From: Candidatus Desulfosporosinus nitrosoreducens | Lineage (GTDB): Bacteria; Bacillota; Desulfitobacteriia; Desulfitobacteriales; Desulfitobacteriaceae | Assembly (NCBI RefSeq): GCF_030954495.1 | Contig: NZ_JAVHUW010000046.1 | Coordinates: 1 to 64,000, forward strand | Length of the DNA: 64,000 nucleotides | Direction of reading: 5' to 3' | Shown: in pieces, positions 25,938 to 34,617 of the stretch | How positions within the stretch are numbered: position 1 is the first letter of the stretch | Layout of the letters: the number at the start of each line of letters is the position of its first letter | Notes under the pieces: generated by a model | The model's database searches: none | Seen by the model: the letters and a program-made list of their open reading frames with translations, nothing else | What the model was told of the DNA's origin: nothing | Position numbers and translations under genes: made by a program

Positions 25938-28043
25938 TTAGCCCCCATTCGTGGATTTCCAACCAAAATACTTCATAAATGCCGCTCTGGCGACGTATCC
26001 CGCCGTATCCGAACCGTGACTCCCATATTCGACGACCCCGGCAAAAGCGATTTGAGGATGATCATAAGGGGCAAACGCCACAAACACCCCATTATACAGT
26101 TCTCCGGAAATCGTATTTTTAGATCCGATCTGGGCAGTACCTGTTTTCGCTCCTCCGGAAAAATCCGGAATGTCCGAGAATAGGAAAGCTCCCGTTCCTT
26201 CGCCGGTTGTCACAGCGGCCATTCCTTTTTTGACCGTATCCAAAACATCAGGAGAAATTGACACGGTATTTTCAACTTTAGGCTGATTTTGTTCAACTAC
26301 TTTACCCGTGATGGGGTCCAGAATCTTATCCACAATGTAGGGGCGATAGTGTTTCCCGCCATTCACGATCGTTGCCACATAATCTGCCAATTGGAGAGGG
26401 GTGTAATCGTTGTATCCCTGTCCAATGGCATTGTTGTAGCTGTCATAGACTTTCCAGTTGACATATTGAGTAATCATTGACTCATACCAAGCCTGAACCT
26501 GCTTTTTCTCCGCATCTTCAGCCGCCTGCAGCTTTTGTTTGCTCGCCGCGTCGGCTGCCTGGGCCAATTTCGGAGCGTATTTGCTGTCAATATCCGCAAG
26601 CTTTTGGTCACGCTGCTTATCATAGTTTGGTTGATAATAAGCCTTTTTCCAGGCAGCTGACGGAACAAGTCCCTTGGCCTCGCCGGGCAAATCGACTCCG
26701 GTGTCTGTGCCTAAACCAAATTCATGGGCAATCTGACCGATAAACTCCGGGTTGGCGTCAAAGACTCGCCGGCCCATGACTTCAAAGTAAATATCCGAGG
26801 ATAGGGCTAAGGCCCGGTAAAGGTTCACAAGGCCAAAATTATTTCCGCCCCATTCCTCAAACCCTTGTTGTTGAGACGGCCGATCCCCCAAGGATGAGAG
26901 AACGTCATTGATCTTTTCCTCCGGTGTCGTCAACTTGAGCTGCAAAACAGCCATTGCCGTCACCATTTTAAAAACGGACCCCGGGGGATACAACCCGGCC
27001 AGGGCGCGGTTGAGAGAGGCTGCCGGCGCTTCTTTATTAGTAAAATACTTATCGGACGTAGCCTGGGAAATAGTACCTATTAAATCATTGGGATTCATTC
27101 CCGGACGTGAGGCCATAGCTAAAATCTTACCCGTATTGACATCAATGACCACGGCAGCTCCGGATTTAGCGTTGGGATTGGTATGCTGCTGAACATTGGC
27201 AATAACCTGATCGAGGCTATCCTCAACGGTTTTCTGCAAATCGCCGTCAATGGTAAGCTGAACCGTCTTGCCCGGCTCAGGCGCTTGAACGACCTGTTTG
27301 GACACCGGGCGGGCGTTGTTGTCAACTTCTACCTGCTGGATTCCTTCTTTGCCCCGCAGCCAAAAATCATAAGATTTTTCCACTCCGTCTTTACCGACGA
27401 GATCTCCTTGCTGATACTCAAATCCGGCCTTTTGAGCATCCGGGTTCTGATTAAACTGGTCTATTTCATTCGGGCCAATTTCCCGTACATAGCCAAGCAA
27501 TTGACCTGCCAGGGTATTCTGCGGGTAAGAGCGAATCGGGATAGCGTCCACACTGACACCGGGAAGTTCGTCCTGATGCTCGGCAATGATAGCTTGGAGT
27601 TCCTGCGGGACATTCTCTAAAATAGTAACCGGCCGGTAACGTTCCCACTGGTGGTTTTGAATATTGGCCAAAATATCCATCGTGATCGAATCAACGGATT
27701 GATTGGCATTCGGCCAATAAGGCTTAATAAAGCCGGCTAAGCGGTGAACAACGTCTTTCCAGTTTGTCGATTTAGACTGCTGCAAATCCAGCCAGTCTAA
27801 AGTAAGGACAAATTCAGGCACACTGGTGGCCAGAATTTGTTTGTTTTTATCGACAATATCTCCCCGGGTCGTTGGAATCTTCACAAGCTGCATCACGTTG
27901 CCTTTGGCCATGGCAGAGTAGTAAGAACCTTGAGCAATCTGGAGACGCCAAAGGTTAAAGCCCAAAATCAAAAACACGAGAACTACAACCGTGGTCAGAC
28001 CCCAAAAACGATGCACGTACGGTTTTCGTTCATTGTCATCCAT
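25938..28043 (-). CDS. mrdA: Penicillin-binding protein 2 (class B transpeptidase of the elongasome)
   Basis: This product has about 701 residues. I start at the ATG at 28043 (MDDNERKPYVHRFWG) because a G-rich ribosome site (GGGGGGGTAGGA) sits just before it. One N-terminal transmembrane helix precedes the PBP dimer domain. The transpeptidase has Ser356 in PPGSVFKM (SxxK), SSDIYFE (SxD in place of SxN) and KTGT. Between these motifs, after VPSAAWKKAYYQ, there is a highly charged Ala/Lys/Gln segment of about 50 residues (from DKQRDQKLADID to EDAEKKQVQAWY) that predicts a coiled coil and is absent from textbook PBP2. It crosslinks lateral-wall peptidoglycan with RodA and MreBCD. Confidence 0.95.
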   Translation of the reverse strand: MDDNERKPYVHRFWGLTTVVVLVFLILGFNLWRLQIAQGSYYSAMAKGNVMQLVKIPTTRGDIVDKNKQILATSVPEFVLTLDWLDLQQSKSTNWKDVVHRLAGFIKPYWPNANQSVDSITMDILANIQNHQWERYRPVTILENVPQELQAIIAEHQDELPGVSVDAIPIRSYPQNTLAGQLLGYVREIGPNEIDQFNQNPDAQKAGFEYQQGDLVGKDGVEKSYDFWLRGKEGIQQVEVDNNARPVSKQVVQAPEPGKTVQLTIDGDLQKTVEDSLDQVIANVQQHTNPNAKSGAAVVIDVNTGKILAMASRPGMNPNDLIGTISQATSDKYFTNKEAPAASLNRALAGLYPPGSVFKMVTAMAVLQLKLTTPEEKINDVLSSLGDRPSQQQGFEEWGGNNFGLVNLYRALALSSDIYFEVMGRRVFDANPEFIGQIAHEFGLGTDTGVDLPGEAKGLVPSAAWKKAYYQPNYDKQRDQKLADIDSKYAPKLAQAADAASKQKLQAAEDAEKKQVQAWYESMITQYVNWKVYDSYNNAIGQGYNDYTPLQLADYVATIVNGGKHYRPYIVDKILDPITGKVVEQNQPKVENTVSISPDVLDTVKKGMAAVTTGEGTGAFLFSDIPDFSGGAKTGTAQIGSKNTISGELYNGVFVAFAPYDHPQIAFAGVVEYGSHGSDTAGYVARAAFMKYFGWKSTNGG

Positions 28044-28056
28044 TCCTACCCCCCCT

Positions 28057-28088
28057 ATTCGATGTTCGTAGTTCGACATTCGTGGTTC
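28057..28088. repeat. Two and a half copies of a 14-bp repeat in front of mrdA
   Basis: On the minus strand the units CGAACCACGAATGT, CGAACTACGAACAT and CGAA follow each other directly, immediately upstream of the mrdA ribosome site. The mrdA-mreD gap is otherwise unremarkable. Confidence 0.55.
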
Positions 28089-28158
28089 GAATTGCGGATT
28101 CGATTCAAAGAATCAAAGAACGGAATCAATACAGCCGGCTGATTCATAACCCTTCACT

Positions 28159-28665
28159 CTATCTTTCATATCTCGGCCGGTAGCGCAGCCAACCGTGCAG
28201 GAAAGACCTGTGAATCAAAGGATAGGTCACTGGAACAAGGACCGCGTTATAGAGAGCGACTCCAAAGACTAATTGAGCAATATCTCCCAGGGACCATTGG
28301 AGTCCCGCTCCCAGACCTAGAAAAGCAACGCAAATTTGACCGGCTGTCGTGACGAGAAAGACCATAAAGGTTGTCAGCAGAAAGTTTTCCCGATACCAGC
28401 GGCCAGTCAGCCAGTTGCTGAGAAAAGCGACTACCACAAGGGTGAGCGTATACATGCCAATATAACGGCCCAGATAGAAATCTTCCAATAAACCTGCTCC
28501 CAGTCCCCAAAGCAGGCTGGAAGGAAGCCTGTGATGCATAGCCATGTATATGGTCAAGAGCATCAAAAGATCCGGCTTAATGCCCGACCAGGCCCAAAAG
28601 TGAAAAAGTGTCCCCGGCAGCACCAGGCTCAGGAGAAACATGACGGCGATGATGACATAACGCAT
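28159..28665 (-). CDS. mreD: Rod shape-determining membrane protein MreD
   Basis: This is a 168-residue, highly hydrophobic protein with about five transmembrane helices and the family-typical segment PDLLMLLTIYMAMHHR followed by GLGAGLLEDFYLG. MreD is a membrane member of the rod complex and is thought to control MreC. Its first base shares position 28665 with the mreC end, so the genes are translationally coupled. It is followed by mrdA after about 115 bp. Confidence 0.93.
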   Translation of the reverse strand: MRYVIIAVMFLLSLVLPGTLFHFWAWSGIKPDLLMLLTIYMAMHHRLPSSLLWGLGAGLLEDFYLGRYIGMYTLTLVVVAFLSNWLTGRWYRENFLLTTFMVFLVTTAGQICVAFLGLGAGLQWSLGDIAQLVFGVALYNAVLVPVTYPLIHRSFLHGWLRYRPRYER

Positions 28666-29534
28666 TATTTTGCCCCCACCATCTTTACGACATTTACTTC
28701 TTCCAAAGAATCAAAATCAACTAATGGTTCGATATAGGCCGTTTTGAGCAAGCCTGAAGGATCAAGCTGAATTTGTTTGACCTTCCCGACGGGCACGTCC
28801 TGCGGATAAACTCCGCCGAAACCTGAAGTCAACACTAAATCTCCAATGTTGACACTGTCATCCCGCCGAAAGAGCATTTCCAAATTTCCTTCGGGTGTCA
28901 GGCGTGAACCACGCTTATAAGTTCCCTGCACAATACCAAATGTTCCGCTCCCCGTACTGCCGCGTACCACAGCACTCACTTGGCCGTCTCCGTCAAGGAT
29001 CATTAAAACTTCCGACGTCGTCGGCGAAACGGAGACAATCTTGCCTACAAGACCTAAGTCTCCGATCACAGGATCATTGACGGCAAGTCCGTCTTTGCTC
29101 CCCCGGTTTAAAGTGAAAGTCCGATACCAGGTGTTCGGATTCCGGTCAATGACCGTAGCCCCAACTTTAGTATACTTATCGAGGGTCGGGCTATTAAATA
29201 TCCCCTGATCAAGTTCCGTATACCTCATGCCCGCGAGCACTTGCTCTTTGAGCTTGATATTATCCCCTGTCAGCTGATCCACTTTTTTGCGCAGTTCTTC
29301 ATTCTGAAGCTGAACATCCCTAAAATTCCACAAGGCTTTGGCATTATCGCGAATACCGTTTCCAAGCTGAAGAAGAGGCTTTTCCACGGTACTCAACGCA
29401 CTTTGCAGAACTCCCCCTATGGGATTGGGAAACTGGCTGCCGAGACCCGTCAGGCGAATACTTATCAGTACGCCTAACAACAGAAAGAAAACGAGAACCG
29501 CAATTCCCGTTACATTAACTCTCTTCCCCACCAT
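28665..29534 (-). CDS. mreC: Rod shape-determining protein MreC
   Basis: This 289-residue protein has a single N-terminal transmembrane helix (VLVFFLLLGVLISIRL), a coiled coil (about residues 65-95), and the double beta-barrel domain with VIDRNPNTWYRTFTLNRGS and a DLVLTSGFGGVYPQDVPVG core. MreC assembles outside the membrane and activates PBP2. It begins 18 bp after mreB. Confidence 0.95.
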   Translation of the reverse strand: MVGKRVNVTGIAVLVFFLLLGVLISIRLTGLGSQFPNPIGGVLQSALSTVEKPLLQLGNGIRDNAKALWNFRDVQLQNEELRKKVDQLTGDNIKLKEQVLAGMRYTELDQGIFNSPTLDKYTKVGATVIDRNPNTWYRTFTLNRGSKDGLAVNDPVIGDLGLVGKIVSVSPTTSEVLMILDGDGQVSAVVRGSTGSGTFGIVQGTYKRGSRLTPEGNLEMLFRRDDSVNIGDLVLTSGFGGVYPQDVPVGKVKQIQLDPSGLLKTAYIEPLVDFDSLEEVNVVKMVGAK

Positions 29535-29552
29535 GATTCCTCCCCGCTGTCC

Positions 29553-30572
29553 TTAACTTTTTTGCGAGGATGCAATTTTACGAAGAACCTCGGCATGTTC
29601 CAAAACATGCCCTGTTCCAGTCGCCACACAGGACAAAGGGTCCTCCGCTAAGTGCACCGCAATGCCTGTTTCATCTGAAATCAGACGGTCCAGATTACGC
29701 AGCAGCGAGCCTCCTCCCGCCATCATAATGCCGCGGTCCATAATGTCCGAAGATAGTTCCGGCGGAGTTTTCTCCAGGCATGATTTCACGGCATCAACTA
29801 TGGCCGTGACAGGTTCCTGCAGTGCTTCCTGAATTTCTTCCGCAGAAACTTCAACTGTTTTCGGAAGTCCCGTCAATAAATCGCGGCCCCGGACGGTATA
29901 ATTTCCCGGCTCGGCCAGGTAAGCATAGCCAATTTCAAATTTCAGACATTCGGCAGTACGGTATCCTACCATCAAATTATATCGCCGCTTAATATGAGCA
30001 ACAATGGCGTCGTCCATTTCATCCCCGGCAACGCGGATTGAACGGCTGGTTACAATTCCTCCCAAAGATATCACGGCGACTTCAGTTGTTCCGCCGCCAA
30101 TATCAACGATCATGTTGCCTGTCGGCTCACTGACAGGAAGCCCGGCGCCAATCGCTGCCGCCATAGGCTCCTCTAAAATAATAGGGTCCTTAGCACCGGC
30201 GGCCATAGCCGCTTCTTTAACCGCTCGTTCCTCAACCGGAGTGACCCCGGAAGGCACGCAAATAACTACTCTGGGGCGAATAAAAGGGTGCTCAGTGCCC
30301 AGGGCTCTGCTGATAAAGTATTTCAACATTTTCTGAGTAATATTGAAATCCGAAATAACCCCGTCTTTAAGAGGGCGAATGGCCACTATGTTGCTGGGAG
30401 TTCGGCCAATCATTTCTTTGGCTTTATCTCCAACGGCCATCGGGGTCTTCGTCATAATATCCATAGCTACGACAGAAGGTTCGCGTACAACAATTCCTTT
30501 GCCTTTTAAATGAACTAATGAGTTCGCTGTCCCCAGGTCAATTCCCAAATCCCGGCTGAAAAAACTAAACAT
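29553..30572 (-). CDS. mreB: Actin-like rod shape protein MreB
   Basis: This is a 339-residue actin-like ATPase. It has phosphate-1 loop [13 protein letters not shown], phosphate-2 loop [13 protein letters not shown] and the adenosine region [11 protein letters not shown] hydrophobic N-terminus ([10 protein letters not shown]) agrees with membrane attachment. MreB filaments steer the cell-wall synthesis complex around the rod circumference. It is first in the mreBCD-mrdA operon; mreB, mreC and mreD are separated by fewer than 20 bp. A paralogue elsewhere (Mbl type) cannot be excluded. Confidence 0.97.
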   Translation of the reverse strand: MFSFFSRDLGIDLGTANSLVHLKGKGIVVREPSVVAMDIMTKTPMAVGDKAKEMIGRTPSNIVAIRPLKDGVISDFNITQKMLKYFISRALGTEHPFIRPRVVICVPSGVTPVEERAVKEAAMAAGAKDPIILEEPMAAAIGAGLPVSEPTGNMIVDIGGGTTEVAVISLGGIVTSRSIRVAGDEMDDAIVAHIKRRYNLMVGYRTAECLKFEIGYAYLAEPGNYTVRGRDLLTGLPKTVEVSAEEIQEALQEPVTAIVDAVKSCLEKTPPELSSDIMDRGIMMAGGGSLLRNLDRLISDETGIAVHLAEDPLSCVATGTGHVLEHAEVLRKIASSQKS

Positions 30573-30701
30573 GGTTTTTAAAAACTCCTTCCAGTCACTC
30601 TATGCTAACAGTATACCCGTCCAACCCACAAACTACCAAATTTCGCGGCACAAAAGTCCGAAGTTAAGTTTGAGCATCCCCCGGCAAACTTGCACCGCAA
30701 T

Positions 30702-31385
30702 TTATAGAATTCCTTGTTCTTTAAGACTAACGTAACGATTATCCCCAATAACGACGTGATCGAGAACCTCAATTCCCAGAATCTTTCCCCCATCAGCCAA
30801 GCGGCGGGTGATTTCAATATCCTCTTTGCTGGGAGTCGGATCGCCACTCGGGTGATTATGCAAAAGAATTATAGCATTCGAATTTCTGCGTATGGCTTCT
30901 TTGAAGCATTCCCGCGGGTGGACCAGAGAAGAATTGAGAGAACCAATCGAAATCGGGCTGATCCCTAAGACATGATTTTTGGTCGAGAGAGAAACAACAC
31001 GGAAATGTTCCCGATCAAGGTGGCGCATCTCTTCCATAACCATGTGGGCCACATCCTGCGGCGAATTAACCACAGGTCTTGACATGGGGTCCACTGAAAC
31101 GGAACGGCGTCCCAGTTCTATCGCAGCTTTTAGTTCAGCAGATTTGGCCTTTCCCAAACCGTGAATTTGGGCTAACTCATGAACCGTTAGTTTTCCCAAC
31201 CCGGAAAGCCCGCCCACGCCTGCTAAAATACGTTCTGCCAGAGTTAGGACATTTTCTCCTTTAATCCCGGTACGGAGGAGAATTGCCAGAATTTCACTAT
31301 TGGACAGCGCCTCAGGTCCTAATTGGCAAAGCCGTTCCCGAGGCAATAATTCTTCAGGCAAATCCTTTAAACGCCGATAATCCAT
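30702..31385 (-). CDS. radC: RadC/JAB-domain protein
   Basis: This 227-residue protein has an N-terminal helix-hairpin-helix region (LTVHELAQIHGLGKAKSAEL) and a JAB1/MPN metalloprotease-like domain with HNHPSGDPTPSKED. This motif gives the His-x-His and Asp of the zinc site, preceded by a Glu in the JAMM pattern. The true role is unsettled; the original DNA-repair assignment was withdrawn. Its start lies 32 bp inside the 3' end of maf, an overlap that indicates co-transcription. Confidence 0.93.
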   Translation of the reverse strand: MDYRRLKDLPEELLPRERLCQLGPEALSNSEILAILLRTGIKGENVLTLAERILAGVGGLSGLGKLTVHELAQIHGLGKAKSAELKAAIELGRRSVSVDPMSRPVVNSPQDVAHMVMEEMRHLDREHFRVVSLSTKNHVLGISPISIGSLNSSLVHPRECFKEAIRRNSNAIILLHNHPSGDPTPSKEDIEITRRLADGGKILGIEVLDHVVIGDNRYVSLKEQGIL

Positions 31386-31992
31386 GACTCACCCCGCGCG
31401 AGGCGATATTTGTCTGTTCAATCCCCCACGCCTTAAGTTGTTCCGTTAAATATTCCATTGGGAGACCGATCACATTGGTCAAGGACCCTGAGATCGAAAC
31501 GACAAATTTCTTGGCCTCTCCCTGAATTCCATAGGCTCCCGCCTTATCCAGCGGTTCACCGCCGCTGACATAGACTTTAATCTCCTCCCGGGAAAGTTGG
31601 CGAAAGACCACGGAGGTTTCAATCACTTCGGTTTTTAGCCTTCCTAAACTGTTTATCAGCGCCACGCCCGTCAAAACAGTATGGCTTCGACCGCTCAAAC
31701 CTTGCAGCATTTCTTCAGCTTCCGACGGGTTTGCCGGTTTACCTAAAATTCGAGTGTCCAGGGCAACAATAGTATCCGCTCCCAGCACAACATCCAAGGA
31801 GTCCCCCCCAAGTTCCAGCCAACGGTTAAGGCCTGCTTTCGCTTTGCGTTCTGCCAATTCCCGGACTCCCTCTCGGGGTAAACTCCCCTCAGGCAAGAAT
31901 TCGGAAACATCCATCTTGACTGTCCGGAAAGAGAAACCGGCCTCACCCAGCAGCATAGCCCTCCGGGGAGATGTCGATGCAAGTACAAGCAT
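31354..31992 (-). CDS. maf: Maf-like nucleotide pyrophosphatase
   Basis: I take the ATG at 31992 (MLVLASTSPRRAMLL), with AAGGAAGTGG upstream; an ATG 13 codons earlier has no ribosome site. The product has about 212 residues. SPRR, the catalytic GADTIVALD and AGAYGIQGE motifs mark the Maf/YhdE family, which hydrolyses dTTP, UTP or modified nucleotides and can arrest septation. It overlaps radC and starts 2 bp after the DUF4321 gene. Confidence 0.94.
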   Translation of the reverse strand: MLVLASTSPRRAMLLGEAGFSFRTVKMDVSEFLPEGSLPREGVRELAERKAKAGLNRWLELGGDSLDVVLGADTIVALDTRILGKPANPSEAEEMLQGLSGRSHTVLTGVALINSLGRLKTEVIETSVVFRQLSREEIKVYVSGGEPLDKAGAYGIQGEAKKFVVSISGSLTNVIGLPMEYLTEQLKAWGIEQTNIASRGVSHGLSAFKGFA

Positions 31993-31993
31993 C

Positions 31994-32257
31994 TTACCAC
32001 TTCCTTGATAACATATATCCACCCAGTGCACCCAGTAATGTCGCGCTGGTAATACTCAAACGAAACCCAAACGATAGGGAGAGAAAAAAGAAATCGAGGT
32101 AAGTATGAGACGGAAAATCAATGACAGCCGGCCGTAAAAACGGTGCAAAAATACCGTATTTTTCCAAACCGAAGCCTACCAAAGTCCCCAGGGCAGCGCC
32201 AATTAAAATGAGCAATACTATTCTCCCTGTCCCCGAAGAATTTCGCCCAACCGCCAT
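31994..32257 (-). CDS. DUF4321 family small membrane protein
   Basis: This has about 87 residues if started at the ATG at 32257, which has AGGGGAAAAAACT upstream; an in-frame ATG six codons earlier lacks a site. Two hydrophobic helices (ILLILIGAALGTLVGFGL and SITSATLLGALGGYML) flank a short loop with FPSHTYLDF. This is the pattern of DUF4321, a clostridial family often encoded upstream of maf. Function unknown. It begins the operon DUF4321-maf-radC. Confidence 0.88.
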   Translation of the reverse strand: MAVGRNSSGTGRIVLLILIGAALGTLVGFGLEKYGIFAPFLRPAVIDFPSHTYLDFFFLSLSFGFRLSITSATLLGALGGYMLSRKW

Positions 32258-32449
32258 AGTTTTTTCCCCTTCCATCTACAGAAATTCAGTCTTTTGTCTA
32301 CAAATCCCCAAACTATGACTTCCTATTAAGTTTAGCATCTTCCCCCTGACTAAGCAAGTTCGACACTCTTTTCCATTTCCGCTCATCTTCGCATCTTCTC
32401 GGTACTTTCTTGCCTATTGGGTGTAGACTTTGCTTAAAAATATAAAATT

Positions 32450-32500
32450 AGGGACAGTTCTTTTGCATGAAGTATATTCATACAGCCTAGAACCGTCCCT
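32450..32500. repeat. REP/MITE-like inverted repeat
   Basis: AGGGACAGTTCT (32450-32461) faces AGAACCGTCCCT (32489-32500): 12-bp arms with one mismatch around a 27-bp loop. Arms of the type AGGGAC.GTTCT recur in clostridial genomes next to REP-associated Y1 transposases; I recall this family only in general. No transposase is present here. Confidence 0.55.
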
Positions 32501-32541
32501 GGATCTCCGTTCCTTTATCGGGTAAGCACCTTAACCTATAA

Positions 32542-32730
32542 TTAGCTTGAAAGGACACTGACGCACAAAACAATAACTGCGCACACGCCTATGACAATCC
32601 GCTTTTGTTTACCAATGTTCAGTTTATGCCACAGCAATGCTCTATCTTGCGATTCGAGTTCCTTATGAACAAAATTCTCACATCTCAAATAGTAAGCTAG
32701 GGTTTCTGCGGAATAACTAGCCCAAACAAC
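32542..32730 (-). pseudogene. Relic of a small membrane protein gene
   Basis: The minus strand is open for 62 codons up to the TAA at 32542, between an upstream TAG and the stop. The translation looks like real protein: WASYSAETLAYYLRCENFVH, then a charged stretch, then a C-terminal hydrophobic helix (IVIGVCAVIVLCVSVLSS). There is no ATG or GTG and no ribosome site, only a TTG at codon 15 lacking one. I read it as the decayed 3' end of a tail-anchored membrane protein gene. Confidence 0.45.
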
Positions 32731-32802
32731 CTATTTGTCTTAAGCGAACTACAACAATTCCGGAAATCATAACCTTAAAGAGTATCCACTTGCCCCTTTC
32801 TA

Positions 32803-34209
32803 TCATCTTTTCAACAATTCAGCCCCGGCAATGCCGGGTTTCGTCATTTCATAAGGATGCAAAATCAAATCAAGTTCCTCCGGAGTCAAGACTCCCTTTT
32901 CCAGCACAATATCACGGACAGGCCGGCCGCTGTTGATCGCTTCCTTCGCCACACCTGAAGCAACTTCATAACCCACATGGGGATTAATAGCGGTTACAAT
33001 CCCTACGCTGTTTTCCACCATATCCCTGCAGCGTTCCACATTGGCGGTGATTCCGACAACACAGCGCTCCCGGAACACCCGGATAACATTGCGCAGGATA
33101 TCCAGGGATTGAAGCAAATTAAATACCACCACCGGTTCCATAACATTTAATTCGAGCTGACCGGCCCCGCAGGCCAAAGCAATCGTAAAATCATTCCCCT
33201 GGACTTGAAAGGCCACTTGATTCACTACTTCCGCCATTACCGGATTTACCTTGCCGGGCATGATTGAAGACCCTGGCTGCATCGGGGGCAGATTAAGTTC
33301 ATTCAAACCGGTCCTCGGACCTGAAGCCATAAGACGCAAATCATTAGCCACTTTAGATAGATTTACGGCTAACGTTTTCAGAACACCCGAAACTTCCATA
33401 AAAGCATCCGTATTCTGAGTAGCGTCTACCAGGTCATCAGCCATACGCATCGGCAGCTTCGTCCATTCACCAATCCGCTCGGTGACCTTTTCAATATACT
33501 TAGGATCGGCATTTAAGCCTGTCCCTACCGCGGTAGCGCCCATATTCATTACTTCGAGTGATTGCATCGCCTGCTTTAAACGTTTAAGGTCACGTCCCAA
33601 CATGTGAGAATAGGCTGCAAACTCTTGCCCTAGGCGAATAGGCACAGCGTCCTGCAGATGTGTCCGGCCCATTTTAATAACACCGTCAAACTCCAGCGCT
33701 TTATCCTCCAGAGACTGACGCAGCTGGTCAAGGACCTCAACTAAATCTGTCGCCAGATTAAGACCGGCTATACGAATGGCCGTAGGAAAGACATCGTTCG
33801 TACTTTGGGCCATATTGACATGGACATTGGGATGAACTTTAAAGTACTCTCCTTTTTTCCCGCCAAGAAGTTCTATCGCCCGATTGGCAATTACTTCATT
33901 AGCATTCATATTCATCGACGTCCCTGCTCCGCCCTGAATCACATCCACCACAAACTGATCATGAAACTTTCCGGCAATAATCTCCTGCGCAGCCTCAACA
34001 ATCGCTTTTCCTATAACAGGACTCAGGGAGCCAACATACATATTGGCTTCAGCCGCCGCCCCTTTAACCATGCCCAAAGCACGGATCAATTCCCGGTGTG
34101 GATGATACCCCGTGATGGGGAAATTTTCTATTGCCCGCAGAGTTTGTATTCCGTAATAAACGTCATCCGGAACGTCGTGAATTCCCAATAAATCCTTTTC
34201 TTGACGCAT
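32803..34209 (-). CDS. aspA: Aspartate ammonia-lyase (aspartase)
   Basis: This product has 468 residues from the ATG at 34209 (MRQEKDLLGIHDVP). Longer in-frame starts would run through the promoter and operator. The N-terminal DVYYGIQTLRAIENFPI is closer to aspartase than to fumarase. The superfamily signature GSSIMPGKVNPV near residue 315 contains the catalytic Ser loop. TGLNADPKYIEKVTERI and QLELNVMEPV complete the active-site regions. It interconverts L-aspartate with fumarate and ammonia, feeding fumarate respiration or aspartate catabolism. It is probably monocistronic, with a tightly placed operator. Confidence 0.9.
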   Translation of the reverse strand: MRQEKDLLGIHDVPDDVYYGIQTLRAIENFPITGYHPHRELIRALGMVKGAAAEANMYVGSLSPVIGKAIVEAAQEIIAGKFHDQFVVDVIQGGAGTSMNMNANEVIANRAIELLGGKKGEYFKVHPNVHVNMAQSTNDVFPTAIRIAGLNLATDLVEVLDQLRQSLEDKALEFDGVIKMGRTHLQDAVPIRLGQEFAAYSHMLGRDLKRLKQAMQSLEVMNMGATAVGTGLNADPKYIEKVTERIGEWTKLPMRMADDLVDATQNTDAFMEVSGVLKTLAVNLSKVANDLRLMASGPRTGLNELNLPPMQPGSSIMPGKVNPVMAEVVNQVAFQVQGNDFTIALACGAGQLELNVMEPVVVFNLLQSLDILRNVIRVFRERCVVGITANVERCRDMVENSVGIVTAINPHVGYEVASGVAKEAINSGRPVRDIVLEKGVLTPEELDLILHPYEMTKPGIAGAELLKR

Positions 34210-34239
34210 GCTGTCGTTGCCCCCAATCTCAAACATCAA

Positions 34240-34287
34240 TATAATGTATATTGTATACATTATACAGCTCATTTTAAATGCTGTCGA
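34240..34287 (-). promoter_or_regulatory. aspA promoter with overlapping 25-bp palindromic operator
   Basis: The minus strand carries TCGACA (-35, 34282-34287), a 17-bp spacer and TATAAT (-10, 34259-34264). The -10 is the first half of a perfect palindrome: TATAATGTATA, CAA, TATACATTATA (34240-34264; 11-bp arms, 3-bp centre). A dimeric repressor here would block -10 and +1. TGTATAC-type cores are common for GntR-family regulators, but the regulator is not in this window. Confidence 0.75.
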
Positions 34288-34430
34288 TTAAAACTTGATG
34301 TACAAAACTCTCCTTCTAATCCCCATAAGATGCCATAAAAGCAAATAAATTGTTGTTCAATTTACCTAATTAACCAATCCCACTTTCCCAGTAAGAAACT
34401 ATCTAAAGCGTTTTCCTCTTATCAACCCAG

Positions 34431-34563
34431 AAGGTCGCGATCACACGGCGAGAGGCCTTTGCGTGAGTTGTAGCTAAACTCGGCATTAATCCGCTTTCAT
34501 CAAGGATTAAAGCCCTAGTTTGGCACAACGAACGCATGACCGAACAAGTGCGATCGCGACCTT
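34431..34563. repeat. 133-bp long imperfect palindrome
   Basis: The ends AAGGTCGCGATCACAC (34431-34446) and its reverse complement at 34548-34563 match at 15 of 16 positions. Inward, GCGT..GTTGT...AAACT on the left pairs with the matching right arm, and TTAATCC pairs with GGATTAA around a central 11-base loop. The arms thus pair along almost their full 60-bp length with interruptions. It is non-coding, between cimA and aspA. Candidates are a folded RNA, a MITE, or a recombination site. Confidence 0.7.
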
Positions 34564-34617
34564 CGGCTTAACATGCCGAACAAACGCTATAAAAGCCCTA
34601 CTCTCGGAAAGCTATAG

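Larger units (their letters stand above)
32258..32802. other. Intergenic region between aspA and the DUF4321-maf operon
   Basis: About 545 bp with no intact gene. It contains an inverted repeat resembling REP-type sequences (32450-32500) and the relic of a small membrane-protein gene (32542-32730). The aspA 3' end has no clear terminator beyond these. Confidence 0.6.

Noticed and set aside
28057..28088. CRISPR array
   Set aside because: The 14-bp copies are contiguous with no spacers and no cas genes are present.
34431..34563. Integron attC site
   Set aside because: The overall size and folding fit, but the RYYYAAC/GTTRRRY core sites are missing and no integrase or cassette is nearby.
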